A stretch of DNA of 64,000 bases, from assembly GCF_019969845.1 (NCBI RefSeq), contig NZ_JAHXYR010000001.1, positions 62,001 through 126,000 on the forward strand, given 5' to 3'. The position numbers and the translations under genes were made by a program. This document shows positions 24,626-33,636 of this stretch, in pieces; the first letter of the stretch is position 1; the number at the start of each line of letters is the position of its first letter. This DNA comes from Sphingobacterium sp. GVS05A. Lineage in GTDB: Bacteria; Bacteroidota; Bacteroidia; Sphingobacteriales; Sphingobacteriaceae. The notes under the pieces were generated by a model. The model was given only the letters and a program-made list of their open reading frames with translations. It did no database searches and was not told where the DNA came from.

Positions 24626-27600
24626 GAAGACATCTTTTGATTTTAACGATCTGTGCTTTTTTTTGTTTAAAAGCACTTGCACAGGTACAGCCAATCAGTG
24701 TCCAAGATGCTGATACAAAATTGCCGGTCACCGGGGTATCCATTAACGATTGCAATGGGAAGTATCTTGGCGCAACAGATGCGCAGGGAGAGCTAACTTT
24801 GAAAGGCAATATCACCTGTCTTATTTTTAGGCGTATGGGTTATCAGCCGGATACCATGTCTGTAGAATCTTTAAAAAAACAGGATTGGTTGGTATACCTC
24901 CGCCCTAAAGTCAATGAACTAGAAGAGGTACAGGTATCGACGGGCTATCAGACCATACCTAAAGATAGGGCTACCGGTGCTTTTGATGTGATCGGGAAGA
25001 AGGAACTGGATAGACAGATTGGTCCCAATATCATTAGTAGGCTCGATGGATTAAGTAATGCCATATTTTTTGATAAGCGTGGTAATAATCAAAGTGAATT
25101 TATGGTCAGGGGGTTAAGTACCATTACGGCAGCGATCAAGGGGCCACTGATCGTGGTGGACAATTTCCCCTACGAAGGCAATATCAATGATATTAATCCC
25201 ACTGACGTCGAAAATATTACGGTGCTCAAAGATGCGGCAGCTACTTCCATCTGGGGGGCAAAAGCAGGTAATGGCGTGGTCGTTATTACGCTAAAAAAAG
25301 GAAAGTTTAATGCGCCGGTGCGACTTGCCATCACCAGTAATGTATCTGTGATTAATAAGGAAGATCCCTATTATCGATCACAGATTGATAATATGACCTA
25401 TATCGATGTAGAGCGTTTTCTATTTAACCAAGGTTATTACAATAATCAGCTCAATAACAGGACGAATTATCCTGTCATTAGCCCTGTTGTCGAACTGTTA
25501 AATGACCACAGGAATAATTTAATAGCGGATGGCCAGCTTGAGTCCAAGCTTGCGGCAATGGCTCAGGGTGATCTGCGTGGGGATATCTCAAAATATCTCC
25601 GTCAGCGGGGAATCAATCAGCAGTATAATGTCCAGCTCAGTGCAGGAAACGATAAGCTGGCCTCCATTTGGTCGCTTGGTTTTGATCACATGAGGAGCAG
25701 CATTTTAGGAAATAACAACAACCGTTTTACGTTTCGCACCGAGCAGACCTGGCGACCGATTCCAAAACTTATGCTGACGGGTGGATTACAATTTAATGCA
25801 AATAAAGCCTCAAACAACGGGATAACTACGGTACGGATCGGAAGCGCTGGCGCAGCCTATCCTTATACGCGCTTAATGGATGACGCCGGTAATCCAGGCC
25901 GGGTGGATCAGAATTTTCGAAGCCGTTTTTTAGATACCTTAGGCAGAGGGAACCTTTTGGATTGGTCGTATTATCCATTGGTGGATCAGAAGCTTTTGGA
26001 CAAGGTGGACAATACAAATGTGCTCAAATTTGATTTTGCTGCGCAGTATCAGTGGAGCAAAGGACTTCGATCAGAGTTGCGGTATCAGTATTTTACATCA
26101 AATGGATTGGAGCAGGATCGGATGGATCGCAATTCATTTTACGTACGCGACTTGATCAATAAATACAGCCAGTCGAAAGGTAATATATTGGAACGCCCTA
26201 TTCCGCTGGGAGATATATTGGATAGAACTTCCAATAGGCAATATGGTCAAAACGTACGGGTACAGCTTTATTATGATAGACAGGCTCGCCTCGGTGATCT
26301 CAACTTGTTGATCGGTGCGGAGATCAGGGATAATAAGGGACTTGGAAATGCCTATCGGCAATATGGTTATGACAATGATCTTGGCATTTCCCAGCCCGTT
26401 GATTATGGAACTATTTATAATTATTACGCTGGTCTGGGAAGTGGCAGGATTTGGTACAACTTCAACAATGAACGTAAAGTCGACCGTTTTGTATCTGTGT
26501 ATTTTAATGGTTCATATAATCTGTTGAAGAAATATACGATTTCGGCAAGCGCACGTCGGGACGCATCCAACTTATTTGGTGTAAATACCAACAATAGATG
26601 GAAACCGCTCTGGTCTATCGGTGGTCTTTGGAATATTGATCGGGAAAGCTTTTATAGGTTGAAATGGATGCCGCGTCTATCGTTGCGGGCGACGTATGGC
26701 AAAAGCGGAAATGTCAATAATACCATTCCTGCCCAGACAACTATAACGTACAGTTCCAGCACGAGCTCATTGGGTGGGTTTACCAACGCGTATGTGAATA
26801 ATCCCCCAAATCCAGATCTGCGCTGGGAGAATGTGAGCCAGCTAAATCTCGCTATGGATTTCGCGGCTTTAAAGAATCGCATAACGGGATCATTTTCTTA
26901 TTTCCGGAAAAATGCAACGGACTTAATTGCTATTGTCAATGTAGACCCAACGCTAGGTGTCGATCTACTCAACAGAAATGCGGCAAGCTTGAGAACTCGG
27001 GGTTGGGAGATCCAATTAAATACCCTAAATATCGATGCAACCCTAAAATGGCGTACGACTTTGTTGCTTTCATCCAATAAAACCAAGATCATCAAGTATA
27101 GCTACCGTCCGAGCGTGATCGCCAATCTGGTAGCTTCGGGGCAAAACCTGTCACCCATAGAGGGGTACTCGGCCTACAATCTTGTTAGCTACCGCTTTAT
27201 GGGGCTTACTCCAGACACGGGGAGCCCTCAGTTTAGTGTTGACGGTCAGCCCTATACAAACTACGCCAACCTTAAGTCCAAAGTAACCCTTGAAGATCTT
27301 ATATTTCATGGACCTGCTGTACCAGAGCAATTTGGTAGCGTTCGCAACACGTTCTCTTATGGAGCGTGGGAGCTCGACGTAAACATCGCCTATCGATTCA
27401 ACTATTTTTTTAGGCGGGAGTCGGTCAATTATTCATCTCTATCTGTCAATACGCCACTACATAGTGATTACTACGATCGCTGGCAAAAACCGGGGGATGA
27501 ATCCACGACCAATGTGTCTGCATTTATCTACCCGTTGAATTCGAATAGGGATCAGTTTTATACCAATTCGGATATTTTGGTCGAAAAGGGCGATAATATC

Positions 27601-27789
27601 TCGCTGCAAGATATCAGTTTGAGCTATTCAGTCCCTACCAAATCGGGGTATTTCAAACGGATTTTGCTGCAGGCTTATGGTCGTAACCTTGGTGTTCTCT
27701 GGAAGGCCACGAAAACAGATTTAGATCCCAACGGGATCACAATACGTATCCCAGCGCAATTTTCTTTAGGCGTTAACGCTCAATTTTAA
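24622..27789 (+). CDS. SusC/RagA-type TonB-dependent outer membrane transporter
   Basis: 1055 aa. It has a signal peptide 1-20, a carboxypeptidase-regulatory-like beta-sandwich 22-95 (TGVSINDCNGKYLGATDAQG), a plug domain about 105-225 containing the family motif TGYQTIPKDRATGAFDV and PTDVENITVLKDAAATSIWG, then a beta-barrel ending in the aromatic residue F of NAQF. There is no STN domain, so it is not expected to signal through a FecR protein, in line with the absence of sigma/anti-sigma genes here. It works with the SusD lipoprotein encoded 1 bp downstream to import an unknown nutrient, energised by TonB. Confidence 0.95.
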   Translation: MRRHLLILTICAFFCLKALAQVQPISVQDADTKLPVTGVSINDCNGKYLGATDAQGELTLKGNITCLIFRRMGYQPDTMSVESLKKQDWLVYLRPKVNELEEVQVSTGYQTIPKDRATGAFDVIGKKELDRQIGPNIISRLDGLSNAIFFDKRGNNQSEFMVRGLSTITAAIKGPLIVVDNFPYEGNINDINPTDVENITVLKDAAATSIWGAKAGNGVVVITLKKGKFNAPVRLAITSNVSVINKEDPYYRSQIDNMTYIDVERFLFNQGYYNNQLNNRTNYPVISPVVELLNDHRNNLIADGQLESKLAAMAQGDLRGDISKYLRQRGINQQYNVQLSAGNDKLASIWSLGFDHMRSSILGNNNNRFTFRTEQTWRPIPKLMLTGGLQFNANKASNNGITTVRIGSAGAAYPYTRLMDDAGNPGRVDQNFRSRFLDTLGRGNLLDWSYYPLVDQKLLDKVDNTNVLKFDFAAQYQWSKGLRSELRYQYFTSNGLEQDRMDRNSFYVRDLINKYSQSKGNILERPIPLGDILDRTSNRQYGQNVRVQLYYDRQARLGDLNLLIGAEIRDNKGLGNAYRQYGYDNDLGISQPVDYGTIYNYYAGLGSGRIWYNFNNERKVDRFVSVYFNGSYNLLKKYTISASARRDASNLFGVNTNNRWKPLWSIGGLWNIDRESFYRLKWMPRLSLRATYGKSGNVNNTIPAQTTITYSSSTSSLGGFTNAYVNNPPNPDLRWENVSQLNLAMDFAALKNRITGSFSYFRKNATDLIAIVNVDPTLGVDLLNRNAASLRTRGWEIQLNTLNIDATLKWRTTLLLSSNKTKIIKYSYRPSVIANLVASGQNLSPIEGYSAYNLVSYRFMGLTPDTGSPQFSVDGQPYTNYANLKSKVTLEDLIFHGPAVPEQFGSVRNTFSYGAWELDVNIAYRFNYFFRRESVNYSSLSVNTPLHSDYYDRWQKPGDESTTNVSAFIYPLNSNRDQFYTNSDILVEKGDNISLQDISLSYSVPTKSGYFKRILLQAYGRNLGVLWKATKTDLDPNGITIRIPAQFSLGVNAQF

Positions 27790-27790
27790 A

Positions 27791-29152
27791 ATGATGAAAA
27801 GAAACATAACCCAGCTTATTCTAGGCTGCTTACTAGTAGCTGTGATAGGGTGTAATAAATTTTTGGATGAGAAGTCCAAGAGTTCCCTGGCAATCCCCAA
27901 AACGGTCAAAGACTTGCAGGCATTAATGGACTATGAATTGTATACCATCCGTAGCTTTCCGATTGGGATGGATGTTGCGGCTGACTATTATTTCATGAAT
28001 GATAATGATGTGAAAAGTTTGGCTACGGTGTTGAACGACATCTACTTACTGAATAATAAAGAGTCGAAGCTTTCCGATTGGTTTGAAAGTTATAAAAAGA
28101 TTATGCATGCCAATATTGTCTTGGACAATATCGACGAGGCTGCGCTTGATGGATTAACCGTCGCAGATAAAAATTTGACAAAAGGGACAGCATTGTTTCA
28201 TCGCAGCTGGAATTTCTTTTGGCTTGTCCAACAGTTCGCACCTGCGTATGAAGCCGGTACTGCACAGCTTGAACTTGGTATTCCATTACGTACCACCTCC
28301 GATATTAATACCAGTTACCAACGGGCTACTTTGGAAGAGACATTTGCACAGATCGTCAAAGATTTGAAAGAAGCCGTTGTATTGCTCCCCGACCTACCGC
28401 TAAAAAAAACAAGACCATCCAAAGCAGCAGCCTATGCCTTCTTGGCAAGGGTACTGCTCTATATGGGAAATGTGGAGGAAGCTCTGCGGTATGCGACCCT
28501 GTGCTTACAGATTCAACATGATCTTATGGACTATAATTTAATTTCGCCGGATAATGCAACACCGTTTGAACTCATGAACGAAGAAGTAATTTTTCACTGT
28601 AGTTTAGCTTCTTCGGGCGGAATATTTGGCGGTACAAAAGCATACGTGGACACGCTATTATTCAAAAGTTACAGAGAGAATGATCTGAGGAAATCGCTAT
28701 ACTTTAAAAAGAATACAAATGGATTCTATAATTTTAAAGGGAGCTATGCAGGACCTACAGGGAGTTCTGAATTTGCTGGTCTTGCCACAGATGAAATTTA
28801 TCTGATCAAAGCGGAAAGTGAAGCCAGATCAAATAGGCTGCTGGACGCAAAAAGTACTTTAACGAAATTATTGAAAACGCGTGTTGAAATAGGTAAGCTA
28901 CCGGATATACCCGACGAAAAATCTAAACTGATCGATTTTATATTGGATGAACGTGAAAAGGAATTAGCTTTTCGATTTGGGATACGATGGGGTGATATTA
29001 AGCGGTTGAATAAACTCTACAATGCCGGTATCGGTATAAAACGGATTGCCGATGGAAAAAAGTATGAACTGGAACCGAATGATAAGCGCTTTACCATGTT
29101 AATCCCATTAACGGTAATTGTCGAAGGCGGGCTAATACAAAATCCACAATAA
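27791..29152 (+). CDS. SusD/RagB-type outer membrane lipoprotein
   Basis: 453 aa. It has a signal peptide with lipobox VIGC followed by NKFLDEKSKSS, the usual SusD opening. TPR-like helices start around LQALMDYELYTI, the middle holds LFHRSWNFFWLVQQFAPAY, and the C-terminus carries IDFILDEREKELAFRFGIRWGDIKRLN, diagnostic of the family. It binds the ligand at the cell surface and acts as the lid of the SusC barrel encoded just upstream. Two adjacent ATGs (27791, 27794) are equally possible starts. The transcript ends at the hairpin at 29154. Confidence 0.95.
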   Translation: MMKRNITQLILGCLLVAVIGCNKFLDEKSKSSLAIPKTVKDLQALMDYELYTIRSFPIGMDVAADYYFMNDNDVKSLATVLNDIYLLNNKESKLSDWFESYKKIMHANIVLDNIDEAALDGLTVADKNLTKGTALFHRSWNFFWLVQQFAPAYEAGTAQLELGIPLRTTSDINTSYQRATLEETFAQIVKDLKEAVVLLPDLPLKKTRPSKAAAYAFLARVLLYMGNVEEALRYATLCLQIQHDLMDYNLISPDNATPFELMNEEVIFHCSLASSGGIFGGTKAYVDTLLFKSYRENDLRKSLYFKKNTNGFYNFKGSYAGPTGSSEFAGLATDEIYLIKAESEARSNRLLDAKSTLTKLLKTRVEIGKLPDIPDEKSKLIDFILDEREKELAFRFGIRWGDIKRLNKLYNAGIGIKRIADGKKYELEPNDKRFTMLIPLTVIVEGGLIQNPQ

Positions 29153-29153
29153 G

Positions 29154-29180
29154 AAGAGAGGGCAAAACACCCTCTCTTTT
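29154..29180. terminator. Terminator between convergent SusD and DUF6520 genes
   Basis: AAGAGAGGG (29154-29162), loop CAAAACA, CCCTCTCTT (29170-29178) followed by TT. It begins right after the SusD stop and can serve both directions. Confidence 0.8.
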
Positions 29181-29190
29181 GTAATTGACC

Positions 29191-29514
29191 TTATTCCCCT
29201 CTATAAAACACATGCGACGTCGGTTGTCCACTATTGATTTCAGATTCCAATTGTGGCGTCATCTGTGGTTTACCAGCGTTATTTTCTGCTTTGATACCAC
29301 AAAAGACATCATCCTCTGGACATAAAACTGCGATATCACCCGAATAAGGTTGATAATTATCGGGATCAGTTAGATCCCCGGTTGGATCAATAACCTCCCA
29401 TGATTGCTCAGCCGTACTTGCGGCTTTTTTACTGATTTCATTGGCATGTCCAACATAGACACCCATTCCTAATATTGCTCCCAGAATTGGAACAAATAAT
29501 TTTACCTTTTTCAT
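29191..29514 (-). CDS. DUF6520 family small secreted protein
   Basis: 107 aa with an N-terminal export signal of the DUF6520 type (MKKVKLFVPILGAILGMGVY). The mature part is acidic and contains VLCPEDDVFCGI, two Cys six residues apart that could form a disulfide. The family is small, Bacteroidota-specific and functionally uncharacterised. It lies 136 bp downstream of a MauE-like redox membrane protein on the same strand; in other genomes I associate these two families with each other. A peptide whose disulfide is made with help from the MauE partner is a reasonable inference. Confidence 0.8.
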   Translation of the reverse strand: MKKVKLFVPILGAILGMGVYVGHANEISKKAASTAEQSWEVIDPTGDLTDPDNYQPYSGDIAVLCPEDDVFCGIKAENNAGKPQMTPQLESEINSGQPTSHVFYRGE

Positions 29515-29650
29515 GTTGATAATTTTAAAAGTTTATAAATACAGATCGGTAGTTTTTAGTTCTTAAATATCCTGTCTCGGTGACTTGCCTTGTCGTAAGT
29601 TTATCGTTTATATCTGAATTGTCGCAATCCCGAAAGATGATATCACTCAA

Positions 29651-30178
29651 CTATTGACTACCTTTCCTGCTGGCTGAACTCTCGTCAGAGTTCGCTATGC
29701 ATAGTTTTTTATTTCTGTTTTTTAGTTTGTATTCCATAATTAACGCCGGAACGCCAAGTAGAGTAATGGCCAGATTGAAAAAGAAATGCTGCTTCCAGCT
29801 CATTTTTTCAAATACTTTACCACAGGCACAAGGGATATAGCCGTAGATTTCGATGTAAGCTAAATAGGCGTAAATTGTATAAGCTGTCATGAGTACGGTC
29901 CCAAACCCTAATCCCCAAAGCCGTAACTTGGGAATACACATGAATGCTACAGCCCCCAGTTCCAACATTGGTAATAGATAACTCAGGATAGGCGTTGACC
30001 AATTTGGAAGCGGCTGCTTATTCAACTGGCTGACGAAGGTCGAATGATTAACCACTTTACCTAATCCCGTAACGAAAAGCAATATGATCAATAGAACAAG
30101 TGCACACAGAATATAAACTTCCATGAAGACTTTCCATTTTTTTCTTTTTTCTAATTGAAGCGTATCTTTCATTTTCAA
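29651..30178 (-). CDS. MauE/DoxX-like redox-associated membrane protein
   Basis: 175 aa with four predicted membrane helices (starting VYILCALVLLIILLFVTGL). The segment GYIPCACGKVFEKMSWKQH is characteristic of the MauE branch in Bacteroidota; its C-x-C pair lies near the periplasmic face and could pass electrons for disulfide formation. MauE proteins help mature secreted cysteine-containing proteins, classically methylamine dehydrogenase. A paired direct repeat (30230-30265) just upstream suggests specific regulation, perhaps by the AraC-type protein encoded 1 kb away. The start could be codon 1 or codon 3 (both Met). Confidence 0.8.
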   Translation of the reverse strand: MKMKDTLQLEKRKKWKVFMEVYILCALVLLIILLFVTGLGKVVNHSTFVSQLNKQPLPNWSTPILSYLLPMLELGAVAFMCIPKLRLWGLGFGTVLMTAYTIYAYLAYIEIYGYIPCACGKVFEKMSWKQHFFFNLAITLLGVPALIMEYKLKNRNKKLCIANSDESSASRKGSQ

Positions 30179-30229
30179 CTTGTGCTAAATTTCGTAATGC
30201 TAAATTACAACCTAAGGTACCCCCCGTGT

Positions 30230-30265
30230 TAGGCCAAACTTGATCTATCAGTAGGCCAAGTTTGA
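30230..30265 (-). promoter_or_regulatory. Direct repeat operator upstream of MauE-like gene
   Basis: TAGGCCAAACTTGA (30230-30243) and TAGGCCAAGTTTGA (30252-30265) agree at 12 of 14 positions and are spaced 22 bp start to start, two helical turns. This geometry suits an AraC-type or LytTR-type regulator. They lie 52-87 bp upstream of the MauE-like start codon. The core resembles GACCAATTTGA in the repeats at 32264. Confidence 0.55.
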
Positions 30266-30275
30266 CAAGGGCGAT

Positions 30276-31151
30276 CTATAGATAACCCTGATAGTCGGTC
30301 AATAAATAGGGGTAGCCCTTTGGAAATTCATGATAAACATGAAGGTAGGCGAGGACTAAGGGGCACACTTCCCGACGGTTAAACATAGCAATGATAGCAG
30401 GCAGATCGAGCGGATCAATAACTGATCTGTCGTAGTCCCTGAGAACTGCACGGATATCTTCTTTAATTATTTCGCGCTGTCGCTCTTTATCCTGATATGC
30501 TAGATTGCTGTATAATATCTCTTGATACATTTTCTGCAGATCGACAATGTTTAAGAGCTCATTGTGCCAGTAATCGAGCTGAAAACCATGTTTCATCAAG
30601 ATGGAAAATAAGACTTCCAGACAATAGTGCACCTCCATCTCATCCAGATAGGGGACTGGAAATGCAAATACCATCACCTCTGCCCAGTCTTTATCGATCT
30701 GCTTGTTCTCGTGTGCCAGTCGGATCACGATATCCTCGATTGCTATTTCGTCAAAATAGTACATGCCAATTTCATGTTCCCGATAGAGATTGCTGACAAA
30801 AGTGATTTCGGCGAGTATTGAGGAAACAATATAAAAGAGCTCTAAATAATCGTTGTCGAGTGGAGGGAAGCAGATATATAGATATTGCTCAAGACTCATT
30901 TCTTCCTCTGTGGAGATATCATCGTAGGTGGAATGGAAGATCGATTCTGTTCCGAGTAGCCAATTCTCATCGGTGCTGAGGTATTCATCGTACAATATCT
31001 TACGACAGGTCATGAGTTCTTGATGAAAGGAACTTTCCTGCCAGCCCGCTGGTGCAAGTAGCCTCATCAGTAGCGGTACTGCATCATATGTGTCTTGAAG
31101 GATGGCATAGATGGTTTTTGAATCTAGCTTTTTGTTGTTTTCAAATTTCAT
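30276..31151 (-). CDS. Unrecognised 291-aa protein
   Basis: Acidic, helical, cytosolic protein without signal peptide, membrane segments or catalytic motifs that I recognise. Notable stretches are LLMRLLAPAGWQESSFHQEL and, at the C-terminus, LAYLHVYHEFPKGYPYLLTD. It follows the AraC-type regulator gene by 30 bp on the same strand and is probably co-transcribed with it. It may be a ligand or partner protein of the regulator, which is a guess from position only. Confidence 0.6.
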   Translation of the reverse strand: MKFENNKKLDSKTIYAILQDTYDAVPLLMRLLAPAGWQESSFHQELMTCRKILYDEYLSTDENWLLGTESIFHSTYDDISTEEEMSLEQYLYICFPPLDNDYLELFYIVSSILAEITFVSNLYREHEIGMYYFDEIAIEDIVIRLAHENKQIDKDWAEVMVFAFPVPYLDEMEVHYCLEVLFSILMKHGFQLDYWHNELLNIVDLQKMYQEILYSNLAYQDKERQREIIKEDIRAVLRDYDRSVIDPLDLPAIIAMFNRREVCPLVLAYLHVYHEFPKGYPYLLTDYQGYL

Positions 31152-31181
31152 GTGTTAAGTTTATCAAGGTTTGTTTTGGTT

Positions 31182-32174
31182 TTAGCGTTTGAATTTTTGC
31201 TCGGCTTGCTGTTTAAACTGGGATGAGGTCAGCCCGGTCATTTTTCGGATAAAGCGGTTCATTTCACTCGGGCCACTAAATCCGACTTCATGGGCTGTAG
31301 TCCCCACTTTGTCATGCTCGACGATGAGCTGTTGGATATGTTCAAGCAGAAGCTTGTTGCGGTCGTCCTGAATACTGAGCCTATGAAACTTTTGGTATTC
31401 GCGGCTCAGCTGCTCTGGAGCTGTGAGAAAGACCTCGGCGATTTCTTTTATAAGGGCTTGTGCACCGCGCTGTAAGATCATGATTTCAAGTAATTGTTTG
31501 ATCTGCTTTGCTAGGGGTTGTGCAGAGTCTGACGCATGTAAAAGTTTGAAACGGCTTAAATCTACAAGGAAAATTAGGTGTTTGAGTAGTATGTGCTCGT
31601 TGTCAAGGGTGTTCGGATTTAGGATACTGAACAGGATACAAAGGTATTTAATGGTAATGGGGCCAACACGAAAACCCACACTTTTGAGCGTCGTCAGTGA
31701 GCCATCTTTTTTTGCCTGAACCAGATTTTTGAGGAAAGGGAAATGCTGTATGGCAGGCGGCCTGAACATTCCCGCATCGACAACAAAACCAACGAGAATA
31801 TGATGACCAATAGGCAGCTGTAGCTGATATTGACCCGGGGCGAGATAGAAATAGGCACCTTCTGCTGGGGACAGCTCGAAGGTGAATTCCTGGTCTTTTC
31901 TTTTTCCAGAAATACGCACTTCGTTCAATAGGGGATAGATCAGATGCAGATCGGGCATAATAATCTCAATAGGTAAATCCATCGCTTCGCTGATCCAATA
32001 CTCGTAATAATAGAGATAAGCATATCGACCATCAAAGGTCTGCTCGCTGATCTGGTTACGTACGGATTGCCAATGCATTTCCTTGGCATTGCGAATGGAG
32101 TAACTTACTGTTTTTTGAGGATAAGTAATAACGCTAAAATCTGCACTAAATGTGAGTTTGTAAGGTCTTTTCAT
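31182..32174 (-). CDS. AraC-family transcriptional regulator
   Basis: 330 aa. The C-terminal about 95 residues hold two HTH motifs; the second, VGTTAHEVGFSGPSEMNRF followed by IRKMTGLTSSQFK, is a clear AraC signature. The N-terminal 220 residues form a ligand- or partner-binding region without a recognised family. Start ATG at 32174. It is transcribed divergently from the peptide/acyltransferase locus across a 315-bp region containing four phased direct repeats, so it is a candidate regulator of both directions as well as of the MauE-like gene. Confidence 0.85.
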   Translation of the reverse strand: MKRPYKLTFSADFSVITYPQKTVSYSIRNAKEMHWQSVRNQISEQTFDGRYAYLYYYEYWISEAMDLPIEIIMPDLHLIYPLLNEVRISGKRKDQEFTFELSPAEGAYFYLAPGQYQLQLPIGHHILVGFVVDAGMFRPPAIQHFPFLKNLVQAKKDGSLTTLKSVGFRVGPITIKYLCILFSILNPNTLDNEHILLKHLIFLVDLSRFKLLHASDSAQPLAKQIKQLLEIMILQRGAQALIKEIAEVFLTAPEQLSREYQKFHRLSIQDDRNKLLLEHIQQLIVEHDKVGTTAHEVGFSGPSEMNRFIRKMTGLTSSQFKQQAEQKFKR

Positions 32175-32242
32175 CTTTTTTTATAATTAGTTAAAAGATG
32201 ATTTTATGAAGTCTAATTACTTGATACCAAATAAAACTGTAC

Positions 32243-32314
32243 ATGACCGATTTCTGGCTGTGAATGACCAATTTGAAATGTGACTGACGTTTTTGAATTG
32301 CAAATGACATGTCT
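32243..32314. promoter_or_regulatory. Four phased direct repeats in divergent promoter region
   Basis: ATGACCGATTT (32243), ATGACCAATTT (32264), CTGACGTTTTT (32284) and ATGACATGTCT (32304) share TGAC and a T-rich end and start 21, 20 and 20 bp apart, so all face one side of the helix. Response regulators with LytTR domains and AraC-type proteins both bind direct repeats with this period, and one of each is encoded here. Further on, ATTGGATCCAAT (32402-32413) is a perfect 12-bp palindrome. No clear -7 element could be fixed. Confidence 0.6.
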
Positions 32315-32489
32315 GTGCTGTAATTGTATTGTAACTGTCGATTTTCCGTATATGTACAGTTTTTTTAGAAATCATTTCTCCCTGCTGACATCTTTGCTGC
32401 CATTGGATCCAATACGGAGTTTTAAATTTCTGGCAATGGGAGGGTACAGCCCGGGGCCAGAAAATTGTGTAACAAGATGATACTATGAA

Positions 32490-32630
32490 ATGGAATCAAC
32501 AAATGATCAGATTTTGAAAGGTATGGAAATGAATCTGGGCAGCACTCAATTGTTAAGTTGGGAGCAGCTGTTGCCGTTTATTGCTGAACAAGCTTTAAGC
32601 GGTGACAGATGTCCGATCTTTACCATCTAA
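32490..32630 (+). CDS. Candidate 46-aa peptide, first gene of signalling-type locus
   Basis: ATG at 32490 opens 46 codons starting MESTNDQILKGMEMNLGS and ending LSGDRCPIFTI. It has an acidic, Met-rich leader-like N-terminus, a hydrophobic middle (LLSWEQLLPFIAEQAL) and a single Cys near the C-terminus, without a Sec signal. This layout is like that of leader/core precursor peptides. It is separated from the acyltransferase gene by a stable hairpin, as often seen between a strongly expressed peptide gene and its processing genes. An overlapping 10-codon ORF starts at 32484. Coding status is unproven. Confidence 0.4.
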   Translation: MESTNDQILKGMEMNLGSTQLLSWEQLLPFIAEQALSGDRCPIFTI

Positions 32631-32650
32631 AAATGCAGCCTTATACCCGT

Positions 32651-32685
32651 TAGGGAGCGCATCTTTATGAGGAGAACGCTCCCTA
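32651..32685 (+). terminator. Hairpin between peptide ORF and acyltransferase gene
   Basis: TAGGGAGCG (32651-32659) and CGCTCCCTA (32677-32685) form a perfect 9-bp stem with a 17-base loop. No T-run follows, so partial termination or transcript processing/stabilisation is likely rather than a full stop. Confidence 0.65.
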
Positions 32686-32707
32686 TACTAACCAATTTAG
32701 AATAACA

Positions 32708-33592
32708 ATGTCAAAAAAATACGAAACCTGGGAGTTTGCATTATTTTCGGCGCATATCCATTATTACTTGCCCGCAATAGCATGGCAAGACCATTATGAG
32801 CTCTATGAAAAATGGAAATCTTATCATAGCGCCAGACCTTTCCATTCGGAACAATCTTGGGACTGTTCGAACATAGAAGTTTTGAAAGCTGGACAGAAAA
32901 AAATTATCTGTCTATACCATTTGGGGCTTCATGCGCAGATTCCTCGCGTGATGGCTGACTGTGGGATTCATTTTGATATTTTAATGGACAGAAGCGTCTA
33001 CCAGTCACAACAAGAAGAGTTCATGCAGATGCAGCAAGAAATGCAGCGCAATGGATTGGACTATCGATACCTGATGAGTGACGATGTACAAGTATTGCTA
33101 AAAATCCGGACTAGCATTCAATCGGGTAAACATGTATTGGTTTTCGTCGATGGAAATAGTGGAGTGTCGGACACAAAGGACAAAAAAGTAGCGGTTAACT
33201 TCCTAGAGAATATGATTTATGTCCGTGCAGGGATTGCTTTAATAGGCTATTTATTACATGTACCTATCATTCCGCTAACACATTTTTCACTAAAGGGCCG
33301 CAATCATCTTATGCTAGGGAACGAAATCAATAGGAATTTGGGGGAAAATCGAAATTCCTTTATCTATCGCAGTATGCAGAAATTATATGATTTTTTAGCT
33401 GTGGTAATACGGGATAAGCCCTGGAAATGGGAATGTTGGAGCTACTTGCATGAACTGAATTGCTATAATGTGCAAATGCCAAGCAAGGATGATAGTGGTC
33501 AAAAAAATAATCATGAAGCCTTAATCAAATTGAGGCTAAACGGTCGTCAGGGCTGTTTTGATCGTAAACATTTTTGTTACAAATGGGAATAA
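32708..33592 (+). CDS. LpxL-like (LABLAT) acyltransferase family protein
   Basis: 294 aa without signal peptide. IICLYHLGLHAQIPRVM (about 66-82) corresponds to the H-x-G-n active-site region of LpxL/HtrB acyltransferases, and HVLVFVDGNSG (142-152) followed by YLLHVPIIPLTHF to the later D/G and P-hxP segments. The protein lacks the N-terminal membrane anchor of lipid A acyltransferases and has a Cys/Trp-rich C-terminus. It therefore probably acylates something other than lipid A; the peptide encoded upstream is an attractive substrate, but that is inference. It is followed after 44 bp by a sensor kinase gene. Confidence 0.65.
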   Translation: MSKKYETWEFALFSAHIHYYLPAIAWQDHYELYEKWKSYHSARPFHSEQSWDCSNIEVLKAGQKKIICLYHLGLHAQIPRVMADCGIHFDILMDRSVYQSQQEEFMQMQQEMQRNGLDYRYLMSDDVQVLLKIRTSIQSGKHVLVFVDGNSGVSDTKDKKVAVNFLENMIYVRAGIALIGYLLHVPIIPLTHFSLKGRNHLMLGNEINRNLGENRNSFIYRSMQKLYDFLAVVIRDKPWKWECWSYLHELNCYNVQMPSKDDSGQKNNHEALIKLRLNGRQGCFDRKHFCYKWE

Positions 33593-33636
33593 AAATAAAA
33601 TATAGGTAAATTTATGTTTCTAAACCTTTTTCTACT

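Noticed and set aside
32280..32480. 66-codon ORF overlapping the divergent promoter region
   Set aside because: It covers the phased direct repeats and a palindrome, has no start signal and a non-protein-like sequence.
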